A DNA stretch of 64,000 nucleotides. It comes from Isoetes taiwanensis (taxonomy: Eukaryota; Streptophyta; Lycopodiopsida; Isoetales; Isoetaceae). The notes under the pieces were generated by a model. That model had not been told where the DNA came from. It saw only the letters and a program-made list of their open reading frames with translations, and did not search any database. The stretch lies in contig JAJEKV010000187.1 of assembly GCA_021234155.1 (NCBI GenBank), positions 1-64,000 on the forward strand, in the 5' to 3' direction. Each line of letters starts with the position of its first letter. The stretch's first letter is position 1. Position numbers and translations under genes: made by a program. Below are positions 12,901-23,339 of this stretch, piece after piece.

Positions 12901-13238
12901 ACCACCCTCTTCATCACATCGGCCTTGAGTTCGGGTGAATGTTTTTTGGTGAGCTTATTGAAGTAATCAACTACTTGCTTGGCTATTTCTTGCCTGCGTC
13001 TCATGCTCAGATCCTCCCGTTCAGCCGCTGCTTTTCTCATCTTATTCCGTAATCTGTATTCTCTCTTTCTCGCTGCATCCAATTTCTTGTAAATTGCAGA
13101 GGAAACTGGATCTTCACGTGATATTTCCTGTGTTGCATTGACATCCAACAAATCTGGAACACTGTATTGGGATTCATCAGGCCGAAAATCCAATGCTAAA
13201 CGTGTGATTGCCTCCAGGCCGGTATCAGGGAGCGCCAT
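9996..13238 (-). CDS. DDE-type transposase of Element 1, five exons, frame breaks present
   Basis: Likely exons are 13238 to about 12740, 12559-12312, 12240-11800, 11658-10719 and 10538-9996, with GT/AG at the junctions from exon 2 on. Exon 1 is basic and helical. Exon 2 has a helix with the KFWKQNSRVSP motif. Exon 3 is Cys/His-rich (ETCCC, CKCTCEVC, CQKC, ICPRE), a probable zinc module. Exon 4 has a Lys-rich linker and the catalytic core: VIDFAENYS, QSQHWHNDQITILVHITYR, VWSDGCSSQFKS and HGKGEHDG, plausible D, D and D/E positions of an RNase H fold. Exon 5 has LSCFCGNC...C...C. Breaks: an in-frame TGA ends exon 1 at 12771, a 12-A run in exon 4 shifts frame before the core, and two 1-nt shifts lie in exon 5. 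The copy may be inactive unless these are sequencing errors or, for the A run, recoding. Confidence 0.75.
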
Positions 13239-13487
13239 GAAATTCTTGAGAGAGGGAGGATAAGTGAATTGGAGGGAGAAATTTCGCGGGCCATGACGAA
13301 GTAATCCAATTTGCAACGTACTACCACACCACTCGCGCGAAAATCCAGCCAAAAGCCCACAATCATTTTCCTAACGTGGACGTGCGAGTACATGAAGGGC
13401 GTAAAAAGAAATGACGGGCAGTTACGCCCATCAGCACCCAGATTAAGCAAAAGCAGGGGTGCTGATAGCGGGCTAAAACCCTGCTAT

Positions 13488-13511
13488 AAGCATGCGTCCG
13501 GACGCATGCTT
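13488..13511. repeat. 24-bp perfect palindrome next to the Element 1 right terminus
   Basis: The sequence reads AAGCATGCGTCC followed by its exact reverse complement, and its last two bases overlap the inner edge of the TIR. The left end has no equivalent. It could be a subterminal transposase-binding or cruciform site; the function is inference. Confidence 0.8.
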
Positions 13512-13538
13512 TTGCTACCCACCAGCATACTTTCACCC
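13510..13538 (-). repeat. Element 1 right terminal inverted repeat
   Basis: Exact inverted copy of 5881-5909. The flanking target duplication ACTA follows at 13539-13542. Confidence 0.9.
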
Positions 13539-13751
13539 ACTAAGCGCAATTAACGTCTTTCAAAAACAAGGTGTTGTGCACGGAGGGTTGCCCTTCAGTG
13601 TCCCGAGGGTATGTTTGCATATGTTTTTGCCATTTTGTGTGGGGGCAGGCTATCATGCCATTGGCAACAAGTTAGCTTATTACAACTTGCAACTTTGATC
13701 TCCTGTGGAATAACAGTTTCCTAACACGCAAATCACAACTATGCAACCATA

Positions 13752-13918
13752 CAACTTAGCAAAACTTACTTCAAAGCTTTCTTCAGGTGGATGCACATCA
13801 GGAAGAGGCTTGCAAATTATGCTTTGAGAGGTATATCCTTCTGAGGCAAAACTTACTTCAAAGCTTTCTTCAGGTGGATACACATCACGAAGAGGCTTGC
13901 AAATTATGCTTTGAGAAG
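13752..13918. repeat. Tandem duplication of an 85-bp unit
   Basis: Two nearly identical copies in direct orientation, joined end to end. On the minus strand both are open and encode the same peptide (SQSIICKPL...PPEESFEVSF), so the unit may be a duplicated piece of an unknown exon. No protein family recognised. Confidence 0.7.
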
Positions 13919-15029
13919 TATATCCCTCTGTTCTTCTTTGAAGGATTAAAAGACAAGCAAAGCAACGAAATTTTCATGAACACAGTATTGCAGCATGCTG
14001 CCTGCATGAACACAATATCACAGCTACTACTCGAGCATAATAAGCTATATCTATATGAATTGGGGATTTGTGAATCTTAGCTCTCATACAGACAAAGCTA
14101 TCTGCAGATTTACAGTCAAGATGAAGGTTGTATGCCTTTTATGTGAAAATACCTATATGGCTGCAAAAGAAAGTAAGCAATGTGCATGGTGTTAAGTACT
14201 AAAGGGACACAACATGCATGCATGCATGGTATGCATGCGCTGTGTGCATGCATTGTGTGCATGTAATTGATACACTTAAGCAAACATTAATTACGTCGAG
14301 AAATTTAAAATTCTACTTGAGCACGAAATAGGTCGAACGCTACTCACACGACCAAAAATATGGTCATTGTGAAGCAGAAGTTGGCATTTTATCCTAGGGT
14401 TTACGCCAGAGAAATTATAACGTGTGTGAAATTGCATGTAAGGGAACTATCCCACACTCTTGCTCGACTAAAAACATATGCAAGGAAGATGCTAAAATGA
14501 TTATGAGAATCGCGAAGGCGAAAACTTTTTGCAATAAATGAGTAATTTCTTTAACTGTTTCAAAAATTGAAAAAGGATAAAGGCCGCAAATAACATTCAC
14601 AGTAATAGCACAACAACATTTTTATAATAAATAAAAATATGTTAAAAAGAATTGCCACGACGATCTACTCGATCACTGAAGCATAGATGGCATTAATAAA
14701 TGACAAATAGAATTGAGTATTCAAAATTGGTCATTCCTATTTATCATATGTTATATCAGATACCAAGGGGGTTTCACTTTTGGGTGCCATACAATGTGCC
14801 TGAGTGACTTGTAGGGGGGTTTTTTGGATCCATTTCCACACGTATACGGCAGAGTTAGAGAGGTTTTTGACCACTACTTGGAGTAAGTTTTGTATAGAAG
14901 GGGTCAAATTTGCCTTTCAAAAAACCGTATACGGGGGCGTTTTTGGTCACCCTCTGCACGCACATGGCATACCCCCTTTTGTATAAGTGCATCCCCCGGG
15001 TCAGATACAAGATCCCTTGAGCGATAAAA
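13919..15029. other. Intergenic
   Basis: Contains a GCATGC-rich stretch near 14216-14275 (CATG/TGCA simple sequence) and AT-rich DNA. ORFs at 14415 and 14804 show no recognisable protein. I see no gene. Confidence 0.4.
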
Positions 15030-15563
15030 TCATTGAGTTTCTGATACAGAATCAGGTGTCACACCAAGTTCTTTGGCTATCTGCAGAACATGCTCTCTCC
15101 CAATTCCTATCGCCTGCGAGGTGTCCATCTCTGAATAGCCGGTCACATCTGGCACATCAATTTCCATGGCCTGAGCGATTTTCTGTACATGTTGAGTTAC
15201 TGGAACAGATTCTGAATCGCCGGGGACTTGAGATCCAAGTAACTCCCTCTGTAGCTCATGTGTGAACTCAGTTGCATGAAATATTTCTAATTTTTTGGAG
15301 GCATTATCATGCTCCTGAGTTCTAACTTCTTGGACCTCCTCCTTTTCAAAATCGTCAGAGCCCATATACTCGAAATCAGCTCCCCTTGTAACCACGGGTA
15401 TTGCGCGATGAAGAAACTTATTAAGATCCTGAAGCTTTTGAAAAGTAGGTTTTAAGGCTTCAATACCTTTCTCAGTGGACTCCAGTAGTCTTTTCGTCTC
15501 CTGCATTCTTTCCTCATAGCTCTTCTCATCCAGCCCTTGCAAAATCTGATCCAAATTAGACAT
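15030..15563 (-). CDS. Unrecognised 177-residue coiled-coil protein
   Basis: A clean ATG-to-stop frame that is acidic and helical (MSNLDQILQGLDEKSYEER... with repeated Glu/Lys heptads), with no hydrophobic segment. Upstream on the same strand, 15809-15612 encodes another charged helical stretch ending in a Lys/Glu-rich tail, possibly a preceding exon of the same gene. The Copia remnant to the right begins close by, so the gene may have been truncated by it. I do not recognise a family. Composition looks coding, but transcription is unproven. Confidence 0.4.
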   Translation of the reverse strand: MSNLDQILQGLDEKSYEERMQETKRLLESTEKGIEALKPTFQKLQDLNKFLHRAIPVVTRGADFEYMGSDDFEKEEVQEVRTQEHDNASKKLEIFHATEFTHELQRELLGSQVPGDSESVPVTQHVQKIAQAMEIDVPDVTGYSEMDTSQAIGIGREHVLQIAKELGVTPDSVSETQ

Positions 15564-15829
15564 GTTTGTGCCTTGGGTTATCCTGAAATTGATTTTTGAA
15601 GTTTCACCCTCTTATTCATTCTTTTCCTCTGCCTTCTCTTCTTTCGAGGTAGCAGTTGCCATTTTCTCCAGTATTTCAAGGAAAGACCTAAGAAATCTGC
15701 ATACTTTATCATCTTTCTCAAACGCTGCACTCCACTTTCCTTGCTGAGCAACAATGTGATATGCATATGATGTTTTCAGCTGGCATTTCAAGACATGATC
15801 TCCATCCATAACCAGTTTCTGATTCTATG

Positions 15830-18108
15830 TTTGTTTCATCAAAGTTAGATGTTGGAATACATGTTTCTTCCTCATTACTTTCTGGACCATGTTCCAAATC
15901 CTCTGTCGGTATCCACTTCATGCTGGTCTAGAGTCTTTCTATCTCTATATAGTACACTCCCATTAAACACTACATTTTCTACTCACATACACTTTGCGCG
16001 TGATTGGGTCATACAATCTATATCCATTCGTCTCCTCGTCATAACCTACTAAAAATGTGCATACACTGCGGTCATCTAGTTTCCTCCTTAAGTCTTCTGG
16101 TACCAACATGTAGACTTTAGATCGTCGCACAGACTGTCTTCTCCCTGTCCAAAACTCTTACGGTGCTCCATTTTCTACTGCAACTGTGAGCAACGTATTT
16201 TGGATATAACAAGCTGCTGCAACTGCTTCTCCCCATAAATTGTTCGGTAAACTTGCATGCTTGAGCATGGATCTGGCCGCATCCATAATGGTGCGATTTT
16301 TGCGCTCTGCTACTCCATTTTGTTGCGGCATATATCTGCAAGTATATTGTCTTCGTATTCCTCACATTCGGCAATATATGTTAAATTCTGACGATCTGTA
16401 CTTTCCACCAGGGTCAGACCTTAAACACTTAACTCGCAATGATGCTTAGTGTGTCTACTGAAATCGTCTATAAATGTAGTGAAATAAGACTTAGCACCAG
16501 GACTTTCAACTTTAATGGGCCCACAAACGTCTGAATGCACTAATTCAAGCAATCCATGTGCTCTTCTTCCTTTTCTAAAGGCCAACCTATGATGTTTACC
16601 TAACATGCATGCTTCACAGACATCATCAATTTCAGCATCTTCAAAATGCAACTCATCCAAAAGATTATCCCTTTTAGCAATCTTGATATTGTTGTAATTA
16701 CAGTGCCAAAGTTTTATGCTATCAAGGAAAGATACTTCATTGATAGTATCTTTGATTGTCGTAACGTCTAATTCAAACAAATTCTCTCTCCTTTGAGCTT
16801 CAAATAGCTTAATACCTCCTTTAATAAACTTGCATCCATATTTGTGAAAGAACAAATCAAATCCATTATCTATGAAATTCGCGATAAAAATCAAATTAAA
16901 TAGCATCCCTAGGGCATATAATGTATTTGGCAAACTCAAAACATTCTTTCCCTTAACTATGATCTGCAAATCCCATTTGCCATGCACCTCCTGCATTGCT
17001 CCATTGCCCATCTGCACCACTTTGAAATCCACATTTGACTCAATGCGTTTTAACATACCTGGTGAGCCCACTATGGAGATTTTAGCTTCAGAATCTACAG
17101 TTAATGTGCTAGATTTATCTAAAGCTTCCTTTTCAACATTGACTTTGGATATAGATTGCATAAGTTCAAAAGAAAATCGCATTCACTTACTTTTTCTTCA
17201 GTGAGAATTCCTACCATTGGTTGCTCGACGTCTCTCCAATGGTTGCCACAACTGCGCGCCCCCCTCCTCGACCAGATGAACCACGTCCTCAGCTCCACTT
17301 CTCTCAATTTGGACTTTCTGCCTTGAATGCCCAAACTCCTCGCACCCATAACACTGTATATGTTCTCTCCCCCTTCCTCTACTTCTTCCGCGACCTCGAC
17401 CCCTCTCTCCTGTATACAAGGTTATAGGATGTTCTTCCTTTTCACCTTCCACAGGAGGAGCTGCATTCACCAGCACGTCTTGCTCAAGCTCCGCTCTTAT
17501 TGCTTCTAATGACTCATCCAGAGTGGATGTTGTTCTTCTAACCAACATGGCGAGATCCTTAAATGAAAACTGAAAAGCTCTGGTCAAGGCCAATATCTTT
17601 TGTTGCTCATTTAGTGCACTCCCGCTCCTTCCAAATCATGTATTGACAGCCGAAGATTGTGTATCGAAACTTTCAAATCATCACCTTTTTTGTACTGCAA
17701 ATTCCGCAACTTCATCTCCAAAACATCAATTTGCGACGATGTTTTTGACTCGTATCTCTCCAGAAGATACATCCATATTTCACTTGCACGCTTGTGCTGA
17801 ATTTCAAGCACAACATCACCATCCAACTTTGCTATGATTATTGTTTTGGCAATTTCTTCCTTCTCTTCATCCTCCAAAAGATCTTCTTTCTTAGCCTCTG
17901 ATCCAGACGCTTCTATTTTGACCTTCAACTTCGAAGGTGTCACTTTTCCTTTGGTTGGATAGACCAAATCTCACAGCTTGTCTACCTTGAGGGCTTGTAT
18001 CACCTTGGCTTTCCAAAGCTGGAATCCAATCTCCCCTTCAAAAACTTCTGTACTATTCAGATATGTTAACGCCAACCGAGTGGCCATATCTTTAGGCTCT
18101 GATACCAC
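15830..18108 (-). pseudogene. Copia remnant C: gag, protease and integrase, no reverse transcriptase
   Basis: Sense is minus. A primer-binding site complementary to initiator tRNA-Met lies at 18095-18107 and gag starts at 18087 (ATRLALTYLNS...). Gag continues through 17967-17611 (YESKTSSQIDVLEMKLRNL) and 17593-17198, which has an Arg/Gly stretch and one CxxC half-knuckle. Protease and GAG-pre-integrase sequence follow at 17182-16421 (CEACMLGK, HSDVCGPI, FIDDFSRH), then a frameshifted integrase (16374-16117) and integrase C-terminal sequence near 16070-15900. Reverse transcriptase and RNase H are missing. Several frameshifts are present, so it is a dead, truncated element. Confidence 0.7.
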
Positions 18109-18450
18109 TGATGGAATCACCTTACACAACAGACTTCTGCTTCTATCTTAGAGTTGAGAGCCTAAGCGGCTTCTTCAAAGAATCAATCTTTTGTTCTGTC
18201 ATTTATCTCTGCCAGAATCTTTACTGCAAGTTATTTCAAATCAGAGGATCTCTAAGCTAATCGCCACCTTCAAAATGAATCCAAATCGAGCTTTTGCCGT
18301 TCTCGATTCACCTTCCGTCTCTCCAACAAGGCACGCATCTTTTTTATTTCGTCTATTCCTTTTTCCTGGCGCGTTTTTCCGGTTTGATGTTCCCAGCCAA
18401 ACATAGACACCTGTCCTTTGTGACGCGTGTACTGTAAAGGCTATATTCAA
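18109..18450 (-). repeat. 5' LTR remnant of Copia C
   Basis: The primer-binding site is separated by one base from sequence starting TGATGGAATCACC on the plus strand, so the sense LTR ends GGTGATTCCATCA. The far end is not clear; no second copy exists in the window to set it. The right boundary given is a guess. Confidence 0.45.
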
Positions 18451-20924
18451 ATAAAATTGAAGGGAGAGCTGCTACTAATACTACTTGCAGGATTCACATA
18501 CCTCATTATATTCGAACTATAGTAACAGTATTAACTCTGATCAAGAAAACAAATCGGTTCATACATTTGCAAGGCATGTTCATCTGTTTATTTTCACTTG
18601 GCTTACTTGACTATGAATATGTAGCATTATAACAGGGGTTTTTTTTTGTGATTTTATACGCTTTTTGGCATGGTTTTTATATGATTTCATGGGCGTATTG
18701 CACAAGGCATACTAATCAGTACATCTAGAGTGCACACTGGATTCTCATATTTAAATGGCATTTTAACTATGGTTTTGCAATGGTTTTGCCTTGCATGTTT
18801 TTGTTCCTTAAAAACTTAATTAATTTAATTTTATGAAGGCCATGCAAGCAACGAGGCATTCAACTTTAGGGTTCGTGGAGAAGGGGATTTAGAGGACCGT
18901 TTCCGGCAGTTTTCTTTTCGCTATGGCTTCCACAGTTCTCTCTGATGGCTAGATTATTAGCTTTAAAGAGGTTTTTACTAGTGAAGGGGATTTAGAGGAC
19001 CATTTTGCAGCAGAATCTGAGAAGCAATCTAAGTATGGCGCATTACCCCATTCAAAACTCCGATTAGGCTCCTGGTCAATTTGTTTGTCCTCATGCCCTG
19101 AGTAAATCGCCATCAGAGCAAGTAAAGGCAGATCAGAGCAGAGGTAGATGATCGGAAGGTTCAACAGATTATAAGCTATAAGCTTTGAGGGCATACCGCA
19201 GTGCTTAGATGATCGAGTGATTCAAAGGATTTTTTAAGCTATGGGTCTCATGCTTGGGGTTGCAAGTATTTCTCTGGAATAAAATGATGTACTGCAGTTG
19301 TTGTGTTGTGGGCTCCAGTTAGAGTTGTATTGAAAAGCGAGATGGTTGGAGGCAGGCCTCTACTATTAATTTGGGTTGCTTATAATCGGATTCTCTAGAT
19401 TTAAAGCTACATCTGCCATTTTCTCTGATGCAAAGCTTGCATTTGCAGCTCAGGAACAATTAGGTATTGCTAACTGTCTTGCACCGTTAATGGCTAAGTG
19501 GATTTACTTCCCATGCTCTTAAATGGCAAAAAGGCAGATCGATCAAGTCTGGGATGTATTCTAAGAAAACTGGCTATGGATCATTGAACTGCTGGCGATC
19601 TGGCCTGCATATTGTAAGGGGTAACTAGTTGGCTGCACATATAAGTTCTTTGTATATACCTTCAACCCTGTCATCCGTTTCAGCCTTGTTTTCCAGAACT
19701 TCCTGTTGAAGGTTCATCTCTACATTTGCTTTTGCAAGCTTCCTGGTTTTGACCAAGATAGATATCAGCAGCGGCCCCTGATGCCTCCTGACATTTCCCT
19801 GAATCTATCATATGCTGAGGTAAGCATGTATCCCTTAAACAGCAGATGCAAGTTATTTAATGGCATGTCTGGTGCAAGTTATGAAGTTAAAATGCAGGGC
19901 AGCTATCAGAACAGGCTATTAGGGTATCAGGCAGGCAGCACCATGTGGTTGTCATGCAAAGATTAGCCATATCTCTTGGCACAGGGGCTTTAAGTACTGG
20001 CGAGCAGCTTTGTCTTGATACATGGATGGTTTGGTACGTTTTTTGTGTTTCCGTGTATTTCAAAAACACTGTTGCTTTGTTGGTGTAACTCGGCTATTCT
20101 AAAATTGTGTTATGCCTGTGGCTCAATAACAACTAATATTTGTGATTTTTTCCAGTGGCCTTACTATTGGCTTTGCTATATACATAGATATTTGAGAAGA
20201 TGTGTACAAAGATGTGCCTTACAGCCATGGAATATTTGGTATGTAAGATAACGACTTGAAGAACTTTTTATATTTGCTGGTAACCATGATCATCAGTCTT
20301 TCATTTTTTGCAGCCTTTCTTCAAACTCACTGTTATGTTATGTTTTACTAAGAGGTGATGCACTTTTGATGGGCCAATCTTGCCCTGGTTTTACAGGTTC
20401 ATTGAAAACATCTGGAGAATTTGATTTAGTTCTATCATGCTACCATATATTGGCAATACATGTACTTACAAGATTACATTTCAGAATAAGATGTTTGGTT
20501 GCACACCATTGTGTCTGCTTACTTAGTATCATTGTGATTTGACTAGTGACTTAAACAAACGTGACATCCTTCATGGCTCCATTTCCTAAACACATGTTCT
20601 AACATGTCTAGAATATGGAATTCTACTACCTAAGGATATTGTAAGTGGTTTACATCATAAATGCATTCTCTTTAGCATTATTTTTTTCATCAATATTGTA
20701 GAGTTTCGTTTTGTATTCCAATATGTAGAATGGAGACCCTCACAATGATATAAATTTTTTGGCCTACTTGCTTATTACAAATATATATTATAGAATTTTT
20801 TGCAGCGCAACTATAAGTGGTCTTCAAGGCCACACTGTCTTAGGCACAAGAACCTATAGCAATGTACGCAACATTCATACACAATTTTCATTGCCCCGAA
20901 GGGGCAAAAAAAATTTTGAACCTA
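18451..20924. other. Intergenic
   Basis: AT-rich with short ORFs only. 19706-19966 (plus) is the longest and matches nothing I know. No RNA gene or repeat of note was seen, apart from a small GGGGC/GCCCC hairpin near 20895. Confidence 0.4.
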
Positions 20925-21279
20925 TAACACAAACCATTACATTACATCCATTAAAATTAAATTCCCCCTTAAACCCCCTTTTGTTTGGGTGCATATTCAC
21001 ACGGGGGGTGATGTAGGGCAGCGAGAGCCCTTTTAATTATGTTTTGCATGTACAAAATCAACACCATATAGTATATTACCTGAAATCTTATAGTATTTTG
21101 CAAATCTTGTTATACAGTATCATAATTTCTATACATCCATACCCCACAAACGAGGAATTTTGTGTACGGTGTAGATTAAGGAATAAGGGGTGAATATGCC
21201 TATCCAACAGCTCTCGTTGACTCCGGGGGGTTTAAGGGGGAATTTAATTTTAATGGATGTAATGTAATGGTTTGTGTTA
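20925..21279. mobile_element. MITE, 355 bp, 54-bp perfect terminal inverted repeats
   Basis: Arms at 20925-20978 and 21226-21279 are exact inverted copies beginning TAACACAAACCATTACATTA. The interior (about 250 bp) is non-coding. If the element proper starts at ACACAAACC, a TA target duplication flanks it, as in Tc1/mariner-type MITEs. That assignment is tentative. Confidence 0.85.
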
Positions 21280-22157
21280 TGATAATATTCTTAGATGATA
21301 AAGGCTCTTGAAATAAGTCCTACTTACTTGCTTCGTGGTTTGCCTTGCCTACGTAATCTGTAACACAGTATCTCTAAATGAAGTCAGATTGATTGAAAAT
21401 CAAATTTGGTCCAATTTCAAAACCAAGAAATCGCTATCTATTGATAGACAAAGCATCATATTTTTCCAATAGAAACACTCCTTTGAGCCAAACCCGACTT
21501 CAATTAGCAGTTCTTAAAGTTTGCGCCTTCAAAGAAATGACCAGAAGGAGTTGGGAGCAGATGAAGGAGCTTCACTTGGAGCTGCAACTATGTGAGCGAT
21601 GTCATGATTCCCACCGCATCTGTCAGGCGATGAACATGGCAAAATTGTATCTTTAGCAGACATCCTAGAGGGTCACAAGAATAACATGCCCTAACTATAT
21701 GAATTGAGCAATGTCATTACAAAGATCATCATAAGGATCATTGCAATCTACATCATATTCATCATAGAAAGGTGATGATGTAGATGCGAAGTAACACACA
21801 ACATAAAAGATGGCACTACCATTATTGCAATGGAGTTTGATCCATATGTAGTGATTATATCTATTATCTTTATGAAGCATAACATATAGAGCAAGGTCAT
21901 CCTTGAGATATCAAGCAACTCCACCACAACCTATTTGCCCATGACATTCATTAAATAATGAAAATGATTGATAGCCTATGAAATGAGGTAGCCTTTTGGC
22001 AGAATGCTTCCATGTTTGCATGAGCAGAAGGATATCCGTATCTTTTGCAATTGGATTCATGTCAGGGATAGGTTCAATATCGTATATATTTTACACTCAA
22101 TAAGTATTATTCGATGACATGATACAATTTTGAAGTATAATACGTCAAAAATATGGC

Positions 22158-22188
<31 letters not shown>

Positions 22189-22984
22189 CGCGTAAGCGAA
22201 AGAACAATTTCGCGTAAGCAAAAAGGTCCGCGCTTACGCGAAATATTTTTTAATTATGGGCATTGCTTCGCTTACGTGAAACTTCAGTTTCACTTACGCA
22301 ACACTGCTTCGTAAGCGAAAAAAAATTTGAATCTTTCGCTTACATGAAGTTTTTTTTCCATAAGCAAAATTGAAGTTTTGCTTAAGCGATTTTTTTTTCC
22401 CGACCGGCGAGGAAAAAATACAAGAAATATATTTTTACCCCAAGATTCTTATTTTTCAACTTTATATGTCCAGAATTTTTTATTTATATGTATAGAACCT
22501 ATTCCTGATTCATGCCATCACTTTTATACTAGAGAAAACCTCAATAATTCCAAGACACCAATAATTGTGTAAGCTGAAGAGGCTTGAGCTATGGAGGTGA
22601 TGACAACAATAGCAATAGCAGCAACATCAGCAATAGCAGCATCAGGTGTACCATTAGTAACACCGTGAGAGGAAGAGCCTTGAGCATGAGAAGATGTGGT
22701 GGGTGCAGAAGATGGAAAAGTAGAATGCACATTTGCAGCTTTGGCATGTGCATGTGAAATGGGAGAATGGACTCCAACAGCGGCGGTATGAGTGGTCATA
22801 GAATGATGAAATGCGTCAGGAAAAGTTGCATGTGATGGTGTAGAGATGCGTAATTTCCATGGATCAATGCAGCCTTATAAGTAATCTTTTGAATGTCATG
22901 GACCTTTTGTAAATCCTGGCGTCTTGCTACTTAATGTGACTTAGTAAGATCAAAACCCAAATATAGAGATGTCCATTTCGATCA
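21280..22984. other. Intergenic up to Element 2
   Basis: Short unrecognised ORFs at 21393 (plus) and 22799-22524 (minus; Ala/Ser/His-rich, low complexity). Contains the GCGTAAGCG repeat cluster listed separately and a long A run at about 22158-22184. No gene supported. Confidence 0.4.
22183..22400. repeat. Cluster of about ten GCGTAAGCGAAA-like motifs in both orientations
   Basis: Degenerate copies of a 10-12-bp motif (GCGTAAGCGAAA, or its complement TTTCGCTTACGC) recur every 15-25 bp, some adjacent in opposite orientation so that hairpins can form. An uninterrupted A run of more than 25 bases sits just before. No coding sense. Confidence 0.75.
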
Positions 22985-23005
22985 GGGTAGAAGCATAAAA
23001 GGGTG
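22985..23005 (+). repeat. Element 2 left terminal inverted repeat
   Basis: 21 bp; one mismatch to the reverse complement of 45507-45527. Preceded by target duplication ATCA. Shares the GGGT start and A/G-rich pattern with the Element 1 TIR. Confidence 0.85.
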
Positions 23006-23339
23006 ATTGAATTTTTTTGTATATTAATGTAGAAAATTGAACTGGGTTAAAGTATTTGTAATGTACATTTTGAATTTTACATGGAGTTGCCTATCATTAA
23101 TAAAGGTGGTTGACGTCCAATATTCTCCATAATTATACCAAATTCTCCCGAAATCTTTGCGCACATTTTGAACTTTCCTCAATCGATCAAACATGGCTCC
23201 GGATTCTACCTCAAGGAAAACTTGCCCCAAATCGATTATAGCTGCTCCTAAATCGAATGCATTTCAAGAATCAAATGTATCTTGAAGAAATTGAAATCCC
23301 TTTCCTTCAAGCAGTAATACAAATCTGGTTAATAATCTG

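Larger units (their letters stand above)
5881..13538. mobile_element. Element 1: TIR DNA transposon with RING-like, HAD phosphatase-like and transposase genes
   Basis: The ends are perfect 29-bp inverted repeats (5881-5909 and 13510-13538) beginning GGGTGAAAGTATGCTGG. They are flanked by the direct duplication ACTA at 5877-5880 and 13539-13542. The element is 7,658 bp. It carries two plus-strand genes (coiled-coil/RING-like at 6928; FCP1/SCP-like HAD at 8533) and a convergent minus-strand multi-exon transposase (13238-9996). A diverged sister with the same gene order lies at 22985-45527, so this is a family and not a chance repeat pair. Superfamily not assigned. A 4-bp TSD occurs in several superfamilies (for example Sola, Ginger, some Academ), so it does not decide. 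Identical TIRs suggest a fairly recent insertion, although the transposase carries frame breaks. Confidence 0.85.

Noticed and set aside
22553-22799. Ala/Ser/His-rich 91-residue minus-strand ORF
   Set aside because: Low-complexity composition explains the open frame; no start context, domain or partner.
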